The position numbers and the translations under genes are program-made. Shown here in pieces: positions 35,984 to 43,603 of a stretch of 58,511 nucleotides of DNA. Location: contig JAGGAG010000001.1 in assembly GCA_017889745.1 (NCBI GenBank), positions 1 through 58,511 of the forward strand, read 5' to 3'. Origin of the DNA: Gemmatimonadota bacterium. Lineage in GTDB: Bacteria > Gemmatimonadota > Gemmatimonadetes > Gemmatimonadales > GWC2-71-9. Below the pieces are notes generated by a model, which had not been told where the DNA came from, made no database searches, and worked only from the letters and a program-made list of their open reading frames with translations. How positions within the stretch are numbered: position 1 is the first letter of the stretch; each line of letters opens with the position of its first letter.

Positions 35984-36398
35984 CGATCCGCACCCGCCCC
36001 AGCCGCGACACGAAGATCTCGACTCGAGCCAACCCGCGCGTTACGACGTAGCGGGCGTTCGCCGCGCCCATTGCCAGTCCGTTCGGGGCGTAGCTCGTTT
36101 CCCCGGGTTCGCTCATGAGTGCCGCGCCGTCCATGGCCGGACCGGGCAGACGCCAGCGCAGCGAGTCTCCCACCAGCACGACCAGCGAGTCGGTGGTGAG
36201 CACCACCCGGGCCACGCGCTGCTCGTTGAGCGCCGCGGCGCGGGCCCGTCCGTGGGCGAGCGCGATACGCTCCGCCGCCTGTGACGCGTGAATGCCGTCG
36301 AGTGATCCGGCCATGCGCGGCAACGCAAGCCCGAGGAGAATGCCCAGTAGTGCCATTACGACGGCGAGCTCGGGGAGTGTGTGTCCATGGCGGCGCAT
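35967..36398 (-). CDS. GspH/FimT-like pseudopilin
   Basis: 143 aa. The prepilin leader is short (MRRHG), then HTLPELAVVMALLGILLGLA: cleavage after Gly5, Glu at mature position 5, and a hydrophobic alpha-helix. The usual Phe1 is His and Ile4 is Pro. The rest is a GspH-like beta-rich head (ARAAALNEQRVARVVLTTDS; GLARVEIFVSRLGRVRIVRS). No other type II secretion or type IV pilus gene is in the window, so it is an orphan here. It needs a prepilin peptidase encoded elsewhere. Confidence 0.75.
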   Translation of the reverse strand: MRRHGHTLPELAVVMALLGILLGLALPRMAGSLDGIHASQAAERIALAHGRARAAALNEQRVARVVLTTDSLVVLVGDSLRWRLPGPAMDGAALMSEPGETSYAPNGLAMGAANARYVVTRGLARVEIFVSRLGRVRIVRSGP

Positions 36399-36634
36399 GG
36401 CCCATAGTAGGGCGGCCGGGTTTCCGCCACGGTAGCCGCCGCGCGCCGCCCGGCGCATTGTGACGCGGTGCTCTTGCCGCGCGCGGCACGGGCGCGCATA
36501 CTGTTTTTTCACCGTTCATGCTGTCGCCGGTTCACTGCGCACCTGCGGAGCCCTTCCCTGATCCACTCGTTCTCTGCGCCGCGGCCATGCCTTGCGCCAG
36601 TGCACCTCGGCCCATCGACCGGGATGGTGGTCGC

Positions 36635-37285
36635 ATGACCGCGGGGCTGGTCACGCCCGCCGTGCCGCCAGCCGCTGATCCGCTGGCCGTGTTGCGTGAA
36701 TACCGCACACTCGCACCCTGGAGCCTTCGCGACCTGGCTGCGGTGGCGGCGGCGGTGCTCGAGGCGTCAGACGTGGTGCCACTCAATGCGGCGGCGCGCG
36801 CACGACCCACCGAGCGGACCATACGCTTCTACGTCACCCGCGGGCTCGTCAGCGCGCCCGAAGGACGCGGCACCGCCGCCGTCTACGGTTACCGGCACTT
36901 GTTGCAGGTGCTGGCGATCAAGCTGCGCCAAATGGAAGGCGCCACGCTTGATACGCTCTCGGCCGAGTTCGCCGGGATGACCGGCGACATCATCGAGCGG
37001 CGCGTGGCGGCGGCACTCGGCACCGCCCTGCCCTCGCCCGAACGCCTCCCGCTGCTGCGTCCCGCCGGGCATGCCCGCGGCAAGGTGGGCCGGGCCATGC
37101 AGCAATGGCTCTCGAGCCCGGTGCCCGGCCAGGAGCGCGGCAGCAACTGCCGCCGAGTGCCAGTGGCACCAGGACTCGAGCTCCTCGTGGACGAGCACCA
37201 CCCCGTGCTGCGCGCCGCCGGCGGCGACGCCGCGCTCGCCGAAACCGTGCGCCAGGCGCTGGCGCGCCTGGTCACCGGCGAGTAG
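36635..37285 (+). CDS. MerR-like HTH regulator
   Basis: 216 aa from ATG 36635 (GGTGG just upstream; the frame is open back to 36518). The winged-helix core at about 45-110 has TERTIRFYVTRGLVSAPEGR and YGYRHLLQVLAIKLRQMEGATLDTL, the MerR pattern with the RFY.. wing. It lacks the usual N-terminal start at helix 1 and has a 45-residue leader. The C-terminal part has no metal-binding Cys array; PVAPGLELLVDEHHPVLRAA may be the effector or dimer region. It sits 25 bp before lemA, so it may control the lemA-M48 pair. Confidence 0.75.
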   Translation: MTAGLVTPAVPPAADPLAVLREYRTLAPWSLRDLAAVAAAVLEASDVVPLNAAARARPTERTIRFYVTRGLVSAPEGRGTAAVYGYRHLLQVLAIKLRQMEGATLDTLSAEFAGMTGDIIERRVAAALGTALPSPERLPLLRPAGHARGKVGRAMQQWLSSPVPGQERGSNCRRVPVAPGLELLVDEHHPVLRAAGGDAALAETVRQALARLVTGE

Positions 37286-37310
37286 CTCCCTCGATACAGG
37301 CTGACCACCG

Positions 37311-37880
37311 ATGACAATCGCGTTCCTGGTTCTCCTCGCCGTGGTGGCGCTCTGGATCGTCAGCGCGTACAACGGCCTGATCGCACTCAAGAACCAGGTG
37401 GCCAACGCCTGGAAGCAGATCGACGTGCAGCTCAAGCGGCGGCACGACCTCATTCCCAACCTGGTCAACGCCGTCAAGGGACAGATGGACTTCGAGAAGT
37501 CCACGCTCGAGGCCGTCATCTCGGCCCGGGCCCGGGCGGTGGGCGCAACCGGCGTGGCGGCAACGGCAAAGGCCGAAGGGGAGTTGACGCAGGCGCTGGG
37601 ACGGCTCTTCGCCCTCGCGGAGAACTATCCCGACCTCAAGAGCTCGGCCAACGTGCTGCAGCTCCAGGAGGAGCTCAGCAGCACGGAGAACAAGATCGGG
37701 TTCGCCCGGCAGCTCTACAACGACGTAGCGACGCAGTACAACACCCGGCAGGCGCAGTTCCCCACCAACTTCGTTGCGGGCCTGGCCAAGGCCACTCCGT
37801 CGGAGCTCTGGGAGATCACCGACGCCGGCGAGCGGCAGGTTCCCACCGTCGATCTTTCGCTGAACCGGCCGGCCAGCTGA
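37311..37880 (+). CDS. LemA family membrane protein
   Basis: 189 aa. An N-terminal membrane helix (FLVLLAVVALWIVSAYNGLI) leads into the LemA helical bundle: LKNQVANAWKQIDVQLKRRHDLIPNLVNAVKG (starts near residue 26), AENYPDLKSSANVLQLQEEL and FARQLYNDVATQYNTRQAQFP. These are the hallmark segments of the family. LemA genes commonly sit beside M48 proteases, as here: the protease starts 4 bp after this stop. Function is not well defined; membrane quality control is a reasonable guess from the partner. Confidence 0.95.
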   Translation: MTIAFLVLLAVVALWIVSAYNGLIALKNQVANAWKQIDVQLKRRHDLIPNLVNAVKGQMDFEKSTLEAVISARARAVGATGVAATAKAEGELTQALGRLFALAENYPDLKSSANVLQLQEELSSTENKIGFARQLYNDVATQYNTRQAQFPTNFVAGLAKATPSELWEITDAGERQVPTVDLSLNRPAS

Positions 37881-37884
37881 CGCA

Positions 37885-38910
37885 GTGACCGCCGGTCACG
37901 GCAACCTGTTCGAGGAACAGGAGCGCAACCGGCGCCGTTCGTTCTGGCTGGTCACCCTCTTCGTCATGTTTTTCGGCTGGGTCGGCTTCGGCGGCGACCT
38001 TGCCTTCTACTTCCTCACCCGGGATGCCGGTCCCGGCGCCTACCAGCACGTAATCCCGGTCATCGGCATCGTGGCGACGCTCGTCGCCGGTGGCATTGCG
38101 TGGTTCGCCTGGGAAAAGGGCGCGGACCGCGTGCTGTGGGCTACGGGTGCCTGGGAAGTCATCGAGCCGTCCACGCCGCAGCAGAAGCAGTACGTCAACG
38201 TGGTGGAGGAGATGGCCATCGCGGCGGGCCTGCCACGCCCGCGGATCTGGGTCGTGCCCGATCCGGATCCCAATGCTTTTGCGACGGGCCGTGATCCAGG
38301 GCATGCCAGCATCGCGGTCACGGAAGGGCTGCTCGGGCGGCTCAACCGCGAGGAGCTGCAGGGGGTCGTGGCGCACGAGATGGCGCACATCGCCAACTGG
38401 GACACCCGCCTCATGACCCTGCTCGCCGCCATGCTGGGCGCCATCGCGCTCATGTCGGATGGCCTCGGACGGATGATGCGAGGCGGCGTGCGCGTCGGGA
38501 GCGGTGGATCGCGCGGCAGCGGCAAGGGGAAGGGCAATCCGCTGGGACTCATCCTGCTCGTGCTGTGGGTATTCACCCTGCTCATCGCGCCGGTCGTCTC
38601 GCGGCTGCTCGCCATGGCCGTGAGTCGTAAGCGCGAGTTCCTGGCCGATGCCAGCGGGTCGCAGTTCACCCGGAATCCGCTGGCCCTCGCTTCGGCGCTC
38701 GAAAAGCTGGAGAATGACCCGGCGCCGACCCGCACCATCAGCCAGGGTGCGGCGCACCTGTGCATCGTGGATCCGTCGGAGCGGAAGGTGTCGGAGCGGC
38801 CCGGGCTGGTAGGCGACGTCTTCGCGTCGCATCCCCCGATGCGCGAGCGCGTGGCCCGGCTCCGGGGAATGGCATATCAGTCGTCAGTCGTCGGTCCTGA
38901 AACTGCCTGA
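37885..38910 (+). CDS. M48-family membrane zinc protease (HtpX-like)
   Basis: 341 aa. Two N-terminal membrane helices (FWLVTLFVMFFGWVGFGGDL; VIPVIGIVATLVAGGIAWFA). The zinc motif is VVAHEMAHIANWDTRLMTLL near residue 165, a third helix pair follows, and the downstream Glu is in SRKREFLADASG. All are canonical for HtpX/M48B. It starts at GTG 37885, 4 bp after lemA, with no separate promoter. The C-terminal residues SSVVGP are encoded by the first three 7-bp units of a repeat element (38879-38899), so its tail was probably remodelled by that insertion. Confidence 0.93.
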   Translation: MTAGHGNLFEEQERNRRRSFWLVTLFVMFFGWVGFGGDLAFYFLTRDAGPGAYQHVIPVIGIVATLVAGGIAWFAWEKGADRVLWATGAWEVIEPSTPQQKQYVNVVEEMAIAAGLPRPRIWVVPDPDPNAFATGRDPGHASIAVTEGLLGRLNREELQGVVAHEMAHIANWDTRLMTLLAAMLGAIALMSDGLGRMMRGGVRVGSGGSRGSGKGKGNPLGLILLVLWVFTLLIAPVVSRLLAMAVSRKREFLADASGSQFTRNPLALASALEKLENDPAPTRTISQGAAHLCIVDPSERKVSERPGLVGDVFASHPPMRERVARLRGMAYQSSVVGPETA

Positions 38911-38921
38911 CGATTCAGGAC
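38879..38921. repeat. Inverted heptamer element (GGTCGTG type), gene-end copy
   Basis: AGTCGTC, AGTCGTC and GGTCCTG are three contiguous 7-bp units (38879-38899). GTCCTGAA (38894-38901) pairs perfectly with TTCAGGAC (38914-38921). The element straddles the stop codon of the M48 gene and ends 8 bp before the stop of the convergent HD-GYP gene, so it may also act as a two-way terminator. The units resemble those at 51768-51842 in dnaE2. Confidence 0.6.
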
Positions 38922-38928
38922 GGTCCGC

Positions 38929-40011
38929 TCAGGATCCGTTCACGTCGTCGGAATCATCGAGGAAGGTCAGGGCCTGCCGCCGCTTCACCACCGCCTCGAG
39001 CGCGCCGTGGACGCGCTCGTCGACGACGGTGTTGATGAGGTCGCGCATGCGCTCGACCGCCGTTTCGGGCGGCATCTTCTCCTGATAGGGGCGGGCCGTC
39101 GTGAGCGCGTCGAAGATCTCCACCGCCCCCACGATGCGCGCGCCGAGCGGGATGGCCTCGCCCTTGAGCTTGTCGGGGTAGCCGAAACCGTCCCAGCGCT
39201 CGTGGTGGTTCCGCACGAAGCTGATGATGTCCTTCAGGTGCACGAGCGGGGCCAGGATCTGGCTTCCGACGAGCACATGCTGCTTGACGTGCGTGTACTC
39301 GTCGTCAGTCAGGGGGCCCTGCTTGTTCAGCACCTCCTCGCGGATGCCGATCTTCCCGATGTCGTGCAGCCGGCCCGCCGTGCGGATCATCTCCACGTCT
39401 TCGTCCGAGAGCCCGAGCTCGGCCGCCACGCCAGCGGAGAGGTCGGCCACGCGTGCCGAGTGACCGCGCAGGTAGGGGTCCTTGGCCTCGAGGGCATTCA
39501 CGAGCGCCTCGAGCGTCGCGATTGAAAGGCGTTCGAGCGTATCCTGCTCGCGACGGAGCTCCACCGACCGGAGGTGCACCTCGTCGCTCAGCCAGCGCTC
39601 GAGGCGGGTGTCCTCCATCGCCTTGTGGCGGCGCTGCAGGGCGCGGCTCACCGCGCGCGTGAGGTGGTCGAGGTCGAGCGGCTCCGTGACATAGTCCATC
39701 GCCCCGCGCTGCACGCACAGGGCCGCCGTGGTGGCGTCGTGGACCGCAGTCAGCATCAGGATCGCCAGGCTCGGCTCGAGTTCCAGCAACTCGGGCACGA
39801 GTTCGATGGCGCTGGTGCCGGGCAGGTGTGTGTCGAGGAGCATGGCCGCGATCTTCTCGCGGCGGACGATGTCGAGCGCCTCGCCGCCGGTGCTGGCGGT
39901 GATGATGGTATGACCCTGGAGCCTCAACTGGCGGGCAATGGCGGCGCGCACCGCATCTTCGTCATCGACGACGAGGATGCTCGATTGGCCGTCGGTGAGT
40001 GGCAGGGTCAC
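38929..40011 (-). CDS. HD-GYP response regulator (cyclic-di-GMP phosphodiesterase) with altered receiver
   Basis: 360 aa. Receiver at 10-125: D16/D17 (LVVDDEDAV), phospho-acceptor D60 (MLLDTHLPG) and Thr88 (MLTAVHD). The invariant Lys is Glu110 (YVTEPLD instead of YVTKPLD). A helical linker follows, then an HD-GYP domain: HSARVADLSAGVA, RLHDIGKIGI (H216, D217), NHHERWDGFGYPDKLKGEAI (GYP 277-279) and VEIFDALTTARPYQ. HD-GYP domains hydrolyse c-di-GMP. Loss of the receiver Lys usually impairs phosphorylation-driven switching, so control may be unusual. No partner kinase is adjacent. Confidence 0.92.
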   Translation of the reverse strand: MTLPLTDGQSSILVVDDEDAVRAAIARQLRLQGHTIITASTGGEALDIVRREKIAAMLLDTHLPGTSAIELVPELLELEPSLAILMLTAVHDATTAALCVQRGAMDYVTEPLDLDHLTRAVSRALQRRHKAMEDTRLERWLSDEVHLRSVELRREQDTLERLSIATLEALVNALEAKDPYLRGHSARVADLSAGVAAELGLSDEDVEMIRTAGRLHDIGKIGIREEVLNKQGPLTDDEYTHVKQHVLVGSQILAPLVHLKDIISFVRNHHERWDGFGYPDKLKGEAIPLGARIVGAVEIFDALTTARPYQEKMPPETAVERMRDLINTVVDERVHGALEAVVKRRQALTFLDDSDDVNGS

Positions 40012-40053
40012 GTAGAGGAACTCCAGTGACGTAAGTGCTTGACTGACCGGAAG

Positions 40054-40905
40054 CTAAATACTCCCATCCACGAACTCCACCTCCACCCGGTGCGGGATGA
40101 TCCCCGCCTCCGCGGCGCGATCGAGCAGCAGCTGCACCGCCGCGCGGCCGCGCGCCCCGTAGTCCACGGTCCAGTCGTTCACGTACATGCCTACGAAGGT
40201 GTCGGTGCGCTCGTCGCCGATGCCCCTGTTGAAGCGCTTGGCGTGGTCCAGCGCGGGCTGCCGGTGCGCCAGCGCATACTCGATACTCGCGCGCAGGTCG
40301 CGCGCCACCTGGTTGATCGTGGCCGCGCCCAGGTCGCGGCGCACCACGTTCCCGCCAAGCGGCAGGGGCAGGCCGGTCTCCCGCAGCCACCAGGCGCCCA
40401 TGTCCTCCCAGAGATGCAGTCCCTGGTCCTGGAAGGTGAGTTGGCCCTCGTGAATGAGCAGGCCGACGTCCACCTCGCCGCGCGCCACGGCGTCCTCGAT
40501 GGTGTCGAACGGCATCACGACCTGGATCGTGTCGGGCTGGTAGAGACGCAGGGCCAGGCAGGCCGTCGTGAGCGTGCCCGGAATGCCGACCCGCTTGCCC
40601 CGCAGGGCGCTCCGCGGATCGCGCGGGGCCGGCGCCCTCGCCACGAGGCGCGGTCCGTAGCCGTCGCCCATGGAGGAGCCGCTCGAGAGGAGCGCGTACT
40701 TGTCCGCGAGGTAGGCGTAGGCGTGGATCGATACCGCCGTCACCTCGAGCTCGGCACTCAGGGCGCGCCGGTTGAGCGACTCGATGTCCTGCAGCTCGTG
40801 CACGTAGGTCAGGTCGCCGGTGTCGAGCTTGCCCTCGGCGAGCGCGTAGAACATGAACGCATCGTCGGAATCGGGACTGTGGGCCACACGGATAGTGGTC
40901 GTCAT
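40054..40905 (-). CDS. mqnD: 1,4-dihydroxy-6-naphthoate synthase MqnD
   Basis: 283-aa enzyme of the futalosine menaquinone pathway that turns cyclic dehypoxanthinyl futalosine into 1,4-dihydroxy-6-naphthoate. The opening IRVAHSPDSDDAFMFYALAE is the MqnD signature. Further family segments: VTAVSIHAYAYLADKYALLS, GKRVGIPGTLTTACLALRLY, VDVGLLIHEGQL and MGAWWLRETGLPLPLGGNVV. The fold is a periplasmic-binding-protein type. ATG 40905 is used (GGGG upstream); TTG 40917 is in frame. A repeat element lies directly upstream at 40920-40985. No other mqn gene is in the window. Confidence 0.94.
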   Translation of the reverse strand: MTTTIRVAHSPDSDDAFMFYALAEGKLDTGDLTYVHELQDIESLNRRALSAELEVTAVSIHAYAYLADKYALLSSGSSMGDGYGPRLVARAPAPRDPRSALRGKRVGIPGTLTTACLALRLYQPDTIQVVMPFDTIEDAVARGEVDVGLLIHEGQLTFQDQGLHLWEDMGAWWLRETGLPLPLGGNVVRRDLGAATINQVARDLRASIEYALAHRQPALDHAKRFNRGIGDERTDTFVGMYVNDWTVDYGARGRAAVQLLLDRAAEAGIIPHRVEVEFVDGSI

Positions 40906-40919
40906 TCCGAACCCCAAGG

Positions 40920-40985
40920 CGTGAACGGTGAACGGTGAACGGTCAACGGAAGGTCCTGTTCACCGTTCACGGTTTACCGTTCACG
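40920..40985. repeat. Inverted heptamer element (GGTGAAC type), intergenic copy
   Basis: Left arm of four 7-bp units: CGTGAAC, GGTGAAC, GGTGAAC, GGTCAAC (40920-40947). A 10-nt loop follows (40948-40957). Right arm: GTTCACC, GTTCACG, GTTTACC, GTTCACG (40958-40985). The arms pair over 28 bp with few mismatches. The right arm supplies the last codons and stop (NSVNGKP) of the zinc-ribbon/TPR gene. The element separates that gene from mqnD and could act as a processing or termination site. Confidence 0.85.
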
Positions 40986-41791
40986 CTGTTTCGGTACTCG
41001 TCGATCACCGGCTTGTGCTCGGCATACTCCGGCCGGTCCACCCGGCCGATCTCGGCCTGGTAGTGCGCCGTGAAGTCTTTCCGGGCGGCCGCAGCCGCGG
41101 CCGCATCGCGCCGCCGGTCGGCCACTTCGCCGCGCACCAGGTAGCCGAACAGGTGGTTCGGGTTCCGCGCCAGGATCGTGTCGGCCAGCGCCAGCGCGGC
41201 AGCGTCCTGCCCGGTCTCGGCGTACAGCACCGCTGCATGGTACTGCAGGTCGGCGTTGACCGAGTCCAGCATCCCGTACGCAAGGATCGCCATGGGTGCG
41301 AACTGCTTCGCCTGCGCCGTATCGCCGGCCGAGGCGGCGCGCATGACCCGGTCATAGAGCCGGTTGAACCGCTCGGCTGGCGACATGCTCGAGATGTCGG
41401 GCGGGGCGCCCGCGGGAGCGACCCCGCCGGCGCCTTCACCGCCACCCTCCACGCCGGGCGCGGCGTTGCCCGCGTTGGGCATCCGCGACACTTCCGGCGG
41501 GCTGTTGCGGTTAATGCCCAGGAACGCGATGTAGGTGAGCCCGGCAATTACCAGCATGCCGGCGACCAGCCACGGTACCCGGCTTTCCCGGGCCGTCGGC
41601 GGAGCGGGCTGGCCCGGGGTACCGGACACTGCGTTGCCGCAGCGGTGGCAGAACTTCGCGATCGGCGAGAGACTGGCGCCACAATGGGCGCAATTGCGCG
41701 GGCTGACCGCGGCGCCACAGCGGTCGCAGAACCGGCCGGGGGCGTCGGTGCCGCAGACGGGGCAGGCGGGGACGGCAGGAGAGTTGGTCAC
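40967..41791 (-). CDS. Double-zinc-ribbon membrane protein with TPR-like periplasmic domain
   Basis: 274 aa from GTG 41791 (no good SD). Residues 9-60 hold four Cys pairs in a DZANK-type array: CPVCG, FCDRCG, NCAHCG and FCHRCG. One membrane helix (VPWLVAGMLVIAGLTYIAFL) follows near residue 75. After a Gly/Pro/Ala linker, a helical TPR-like region spans 135-270 (FNRLYDRVMRAASAGDTAQA; LYAETGQDAAALALADTILA). The layout is a cytosolic zinc ribbon with an external scaffold; function unknown. The C-terminal NSVNGKP is encoded by the heptamer element. Confidence 0.75.
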   Translation of the reverse strand: MTNSPAVPACPVCGTDAPGRFCDRCGAAVSPRNCAHCGASLSPIAKFCHRCGNAVSGTPGQPAPPTARESRVPWLVAGMLVIAGLTYIAFLGINRNSPPEVSRMPNAGNAAPGVEGGGEGAGGVAPAGAPPDISSMSPAERFNRLYDRVMRAASAGDTAQAKQFAPMAILAYGMLDSVNADLQYHAAVLYAETGQDAAALALADTILARNPNHLFGYLVRGEVADRRRDAAAAAAARKDFTAHYQAEIGRVDRPEYAEHKPVIDEYRNSVNGKP

Positions 41792-41837
41792 GGGCGGGCA
41801 ATGTAACCGCTGGCGGCTCCCATGGCACCGTATTACC

Positions 41838-42182
41838 GTGCAGAGCGATCGCCGTACGCGACCGAGCACGACTGGAGGGCCATTGCAGCCATCGCGGAAC
41901 GCGCCCGAACCCCTTCCGGCCGATGCCCCGCTGGGCCGCTCTCTTGGAGAGCTTGCGCGGGGAGATTCGCGCTGGACCGTCTACCTCGAGACCCGCCCGC
42001 ACCCGCGCGGGACCGGCCTTCGCCACAACACGCTCCAGGGCCGGCTCCACTTCGTGGACCGGGCGCAGGTCCATCGCAGTACCGGGTGGATCTTTACCGA
42101 GTGGACGGACGCCGATATCGTCAACCGATTCAACGAATTCAGCGCTGCGGAGCTCTGGCTGCTGCTCGACAGCCTCGCCTGA
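41838..42182 (+). CDS. Hypothetical protein upstream of glnA
   Basis: 114 aa from GTG 41838. TTG at 41883 with GGAGGG three bases upstream is an alternative that gives about 100 aa. The N-terminal 45 residues are Pro/Arg-rich. The C-terminal half, TVYLETRPHPRGTGLRHNTL ... HRSTGWIFTEWTDADIVNRF ... FSAAELWLLLDSLA, looks like a small folded domain with conserved aromatic residues. No family recognised. glnA starts 20 bp downstream, so they probably share a transcript. Confidence 0.55.
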   Translation: MQSDRRTRPSTTGGPLQPSRNAPEPLPADAPLGRSLGELARGDSRWTVYLETRPHPRGTGLRHNTLQGRLHFVDRAQVHRSTGWIFTEWTDADIVNRFNEFSAAELWLLLDSLA

Positions 42183-42202
42183 CCCGCTGACAGCGAGGGG
42201 CC

Positions 42203-43594
42203 ATGGGACTGGGACGAGCGCGCCGCGATGACCGGCCGAGCCTGGAAGAATTTCCGACCGACCTGACCGGGGCCCGCAAGGGCGACATCCGCGAGCTGGC
42301 CGAGCGCTTTGGCGTCGACTTTCTCCGACTGCAATTCACGGACATCCTCGGCGTCAACAAGAACGTCGAGGTCCCGCCCAGCCAGTTCGAGAAGGCGCTG
42401 GACGGCGAGATCATGTTCGACGGATCCTCGATCGAGGGCTTCGTGCGGATCGAGGAGTCGGACATGCTCCTCAAGCCCGACCCCACCACCTTCCGCATGC
42501 TTCCGTTCGACGAGGAAGGCGGGCGCGTGGCGCGGCTCATCTGCGACATCCACACGCCCGACGGCGCTCCCTTCGACGGCTGCCCACGCCATACCCTGAA
42601 GCGCCAGATCGCCCGCGCCCGCAAGCTCGGCTTCGAGATGATGGCCGGCTGCGAAGCGGAGTTCTTCCTGTTCGAGAAGGCGCCCGACGGCGCGCCGACC
42701 ACCAGCACTCACGACCTCGCCGGCTACTTCGACCTCGGCCCCATCGACAAGGGCGAGGAGATCCGCCGCGTCATCGTGGATTGCCTCGAGCTCATGGGGT
42801 TCGAGGTGGAAGCGGCGCACCACGAGGTGGCGCCGGGCCAGCACGAGATCGACTTCCGGTATGCCGGGGCGCTGGTCACCGCCGACAACCTCGCCACGTT
42901 CAAGCTGGTGGTGCGGCAGGTCGCCAATCAGTACGGATACGTCGCCTCGTTCATGCCCAAGCCGATCCAGGGCGTGGCCGGCAGCGGCATGCACACGCAC
43001 CAGTCGCTGTTCCGCGGGAGCGAGAACGCCTTCTTCGACGCCGAGGCCGAGAACCAGCTCTCGTCCGTGGCGTTGCAGTACATCGAGGGCATGCTCCAGC
43101 ACGCCCGGGGCTCCTGCGCCATCACAAGCCCGCTGGTCAACAGCTACAAGCGCCTGGTGCCCGGATTCGAGGCGCCGGTGAACGTCGCGTGGTCGATGCG
43201 CAACCGCTCGCCGCTGGTGCGCATCCCCGACCGCCGCGGCATCGGCACGCGCTGTGAGAACCGCATGCCCGATCCGGCGGCCAACCCGTACCTGGCGCTC
43301 GCGGTGCAGCTGGCCACCGGCCTGGAAGGCATCGAGCAGAAACTCGTGTGCCGCGAGCCGGTGCACCGCAACATCTTCCGCATGACCTACCGCGACCGCC
43401 GGAAATACCGCATCGACGAGCTTCCCCGCGACCTGCACGAGGCCCTCGAGTTCCTGGAGAAGGACGACGTGGTGAAGGCGGCGCTGGGCGAGCACATTAC
43501 CGAGCGCTTCATCGAGGCGAAGGAGAAGGAGATCGAGTCCTACAACGCCTACGTGAGCCCATGGGAGATCGAGCGGTACCTCGGCCGGTACTGA
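42203..43594 (+). CDS. glnA: Glutamine synthetase type I (GSI-alpha-like)
   Basis: 463-aa cytosolic enzyme, glutamate + NH3 + ATP to glutamine. Beta-grasp residues: LQFTDILGVNKNVEVP, FDGSSIEGFVRIEESDM and LLKPDPTTF. Catalytic segments: MAGCEAEFFLF, EVAPGQHEIDFRYA, GSGMHTHQSLF, NSYKRLVPGFEAPVNVAWSM, NRSPLVRIP and RMPDPAANPYLALAVQLATG. It is short and lacks the adenylylation-loop Tyr motif (NLYDLPPEE) of GSI-beta; RRKYRIDELPRDLHEAL occupies that position. Regulation is therefore likely by feedback or GlnR-type control rather than AMP addition. HAD phosphatase gene follows 9 bp later. Confidence 0.97.
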   Translation: MGLGRARRDDRPSLEEFPTDLTGARKGDIRELAERFGVDFLRLQFTDILGVNKNVEVPPSQFEKALDGEIMFDGSSIEGFVRIEESDMLLKPDPTTFRMLPFDEEGGRVARLICDIHTPDGAPFDGCPRHTLKRQIARARKLGFEMMAGCEAEFFLFEKAPDGAPTTSTHDLAGYFDLGPIDKGEEIRRVIVDCLELMGFEVEAAHHEVAPGQHEIDFRYAGALVTADNLATFKLVVRQVANQYGYVASFMPKPIQGVAGSGMHTHQSLFRGSENAFFDAEAENQLSSVALQYIEGMLQHARGSCAITSPLVNSYKRLVPGFEAPVNVAWSMRNRSPLVRIPDRRGIGTRCENRMPDPAANPYLALAVQLATGLEGIEQKLVCREPVHRNIFRMTYRDRRKYRIDELPRDLHEALEFLEKDDVVKAALGEHITERFIEAKEKEIESYNAYVSPWEIERYLGRY

Positions 43595-43603
43595 GGGCCC
43601 GCC

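Noticed and set aside
36495..36535. TTTCACC-GTTCATG resembling one arm of a heptamer element
   Set aside because: Only one and a half units and no opposing arm; treated as chance or a relic.
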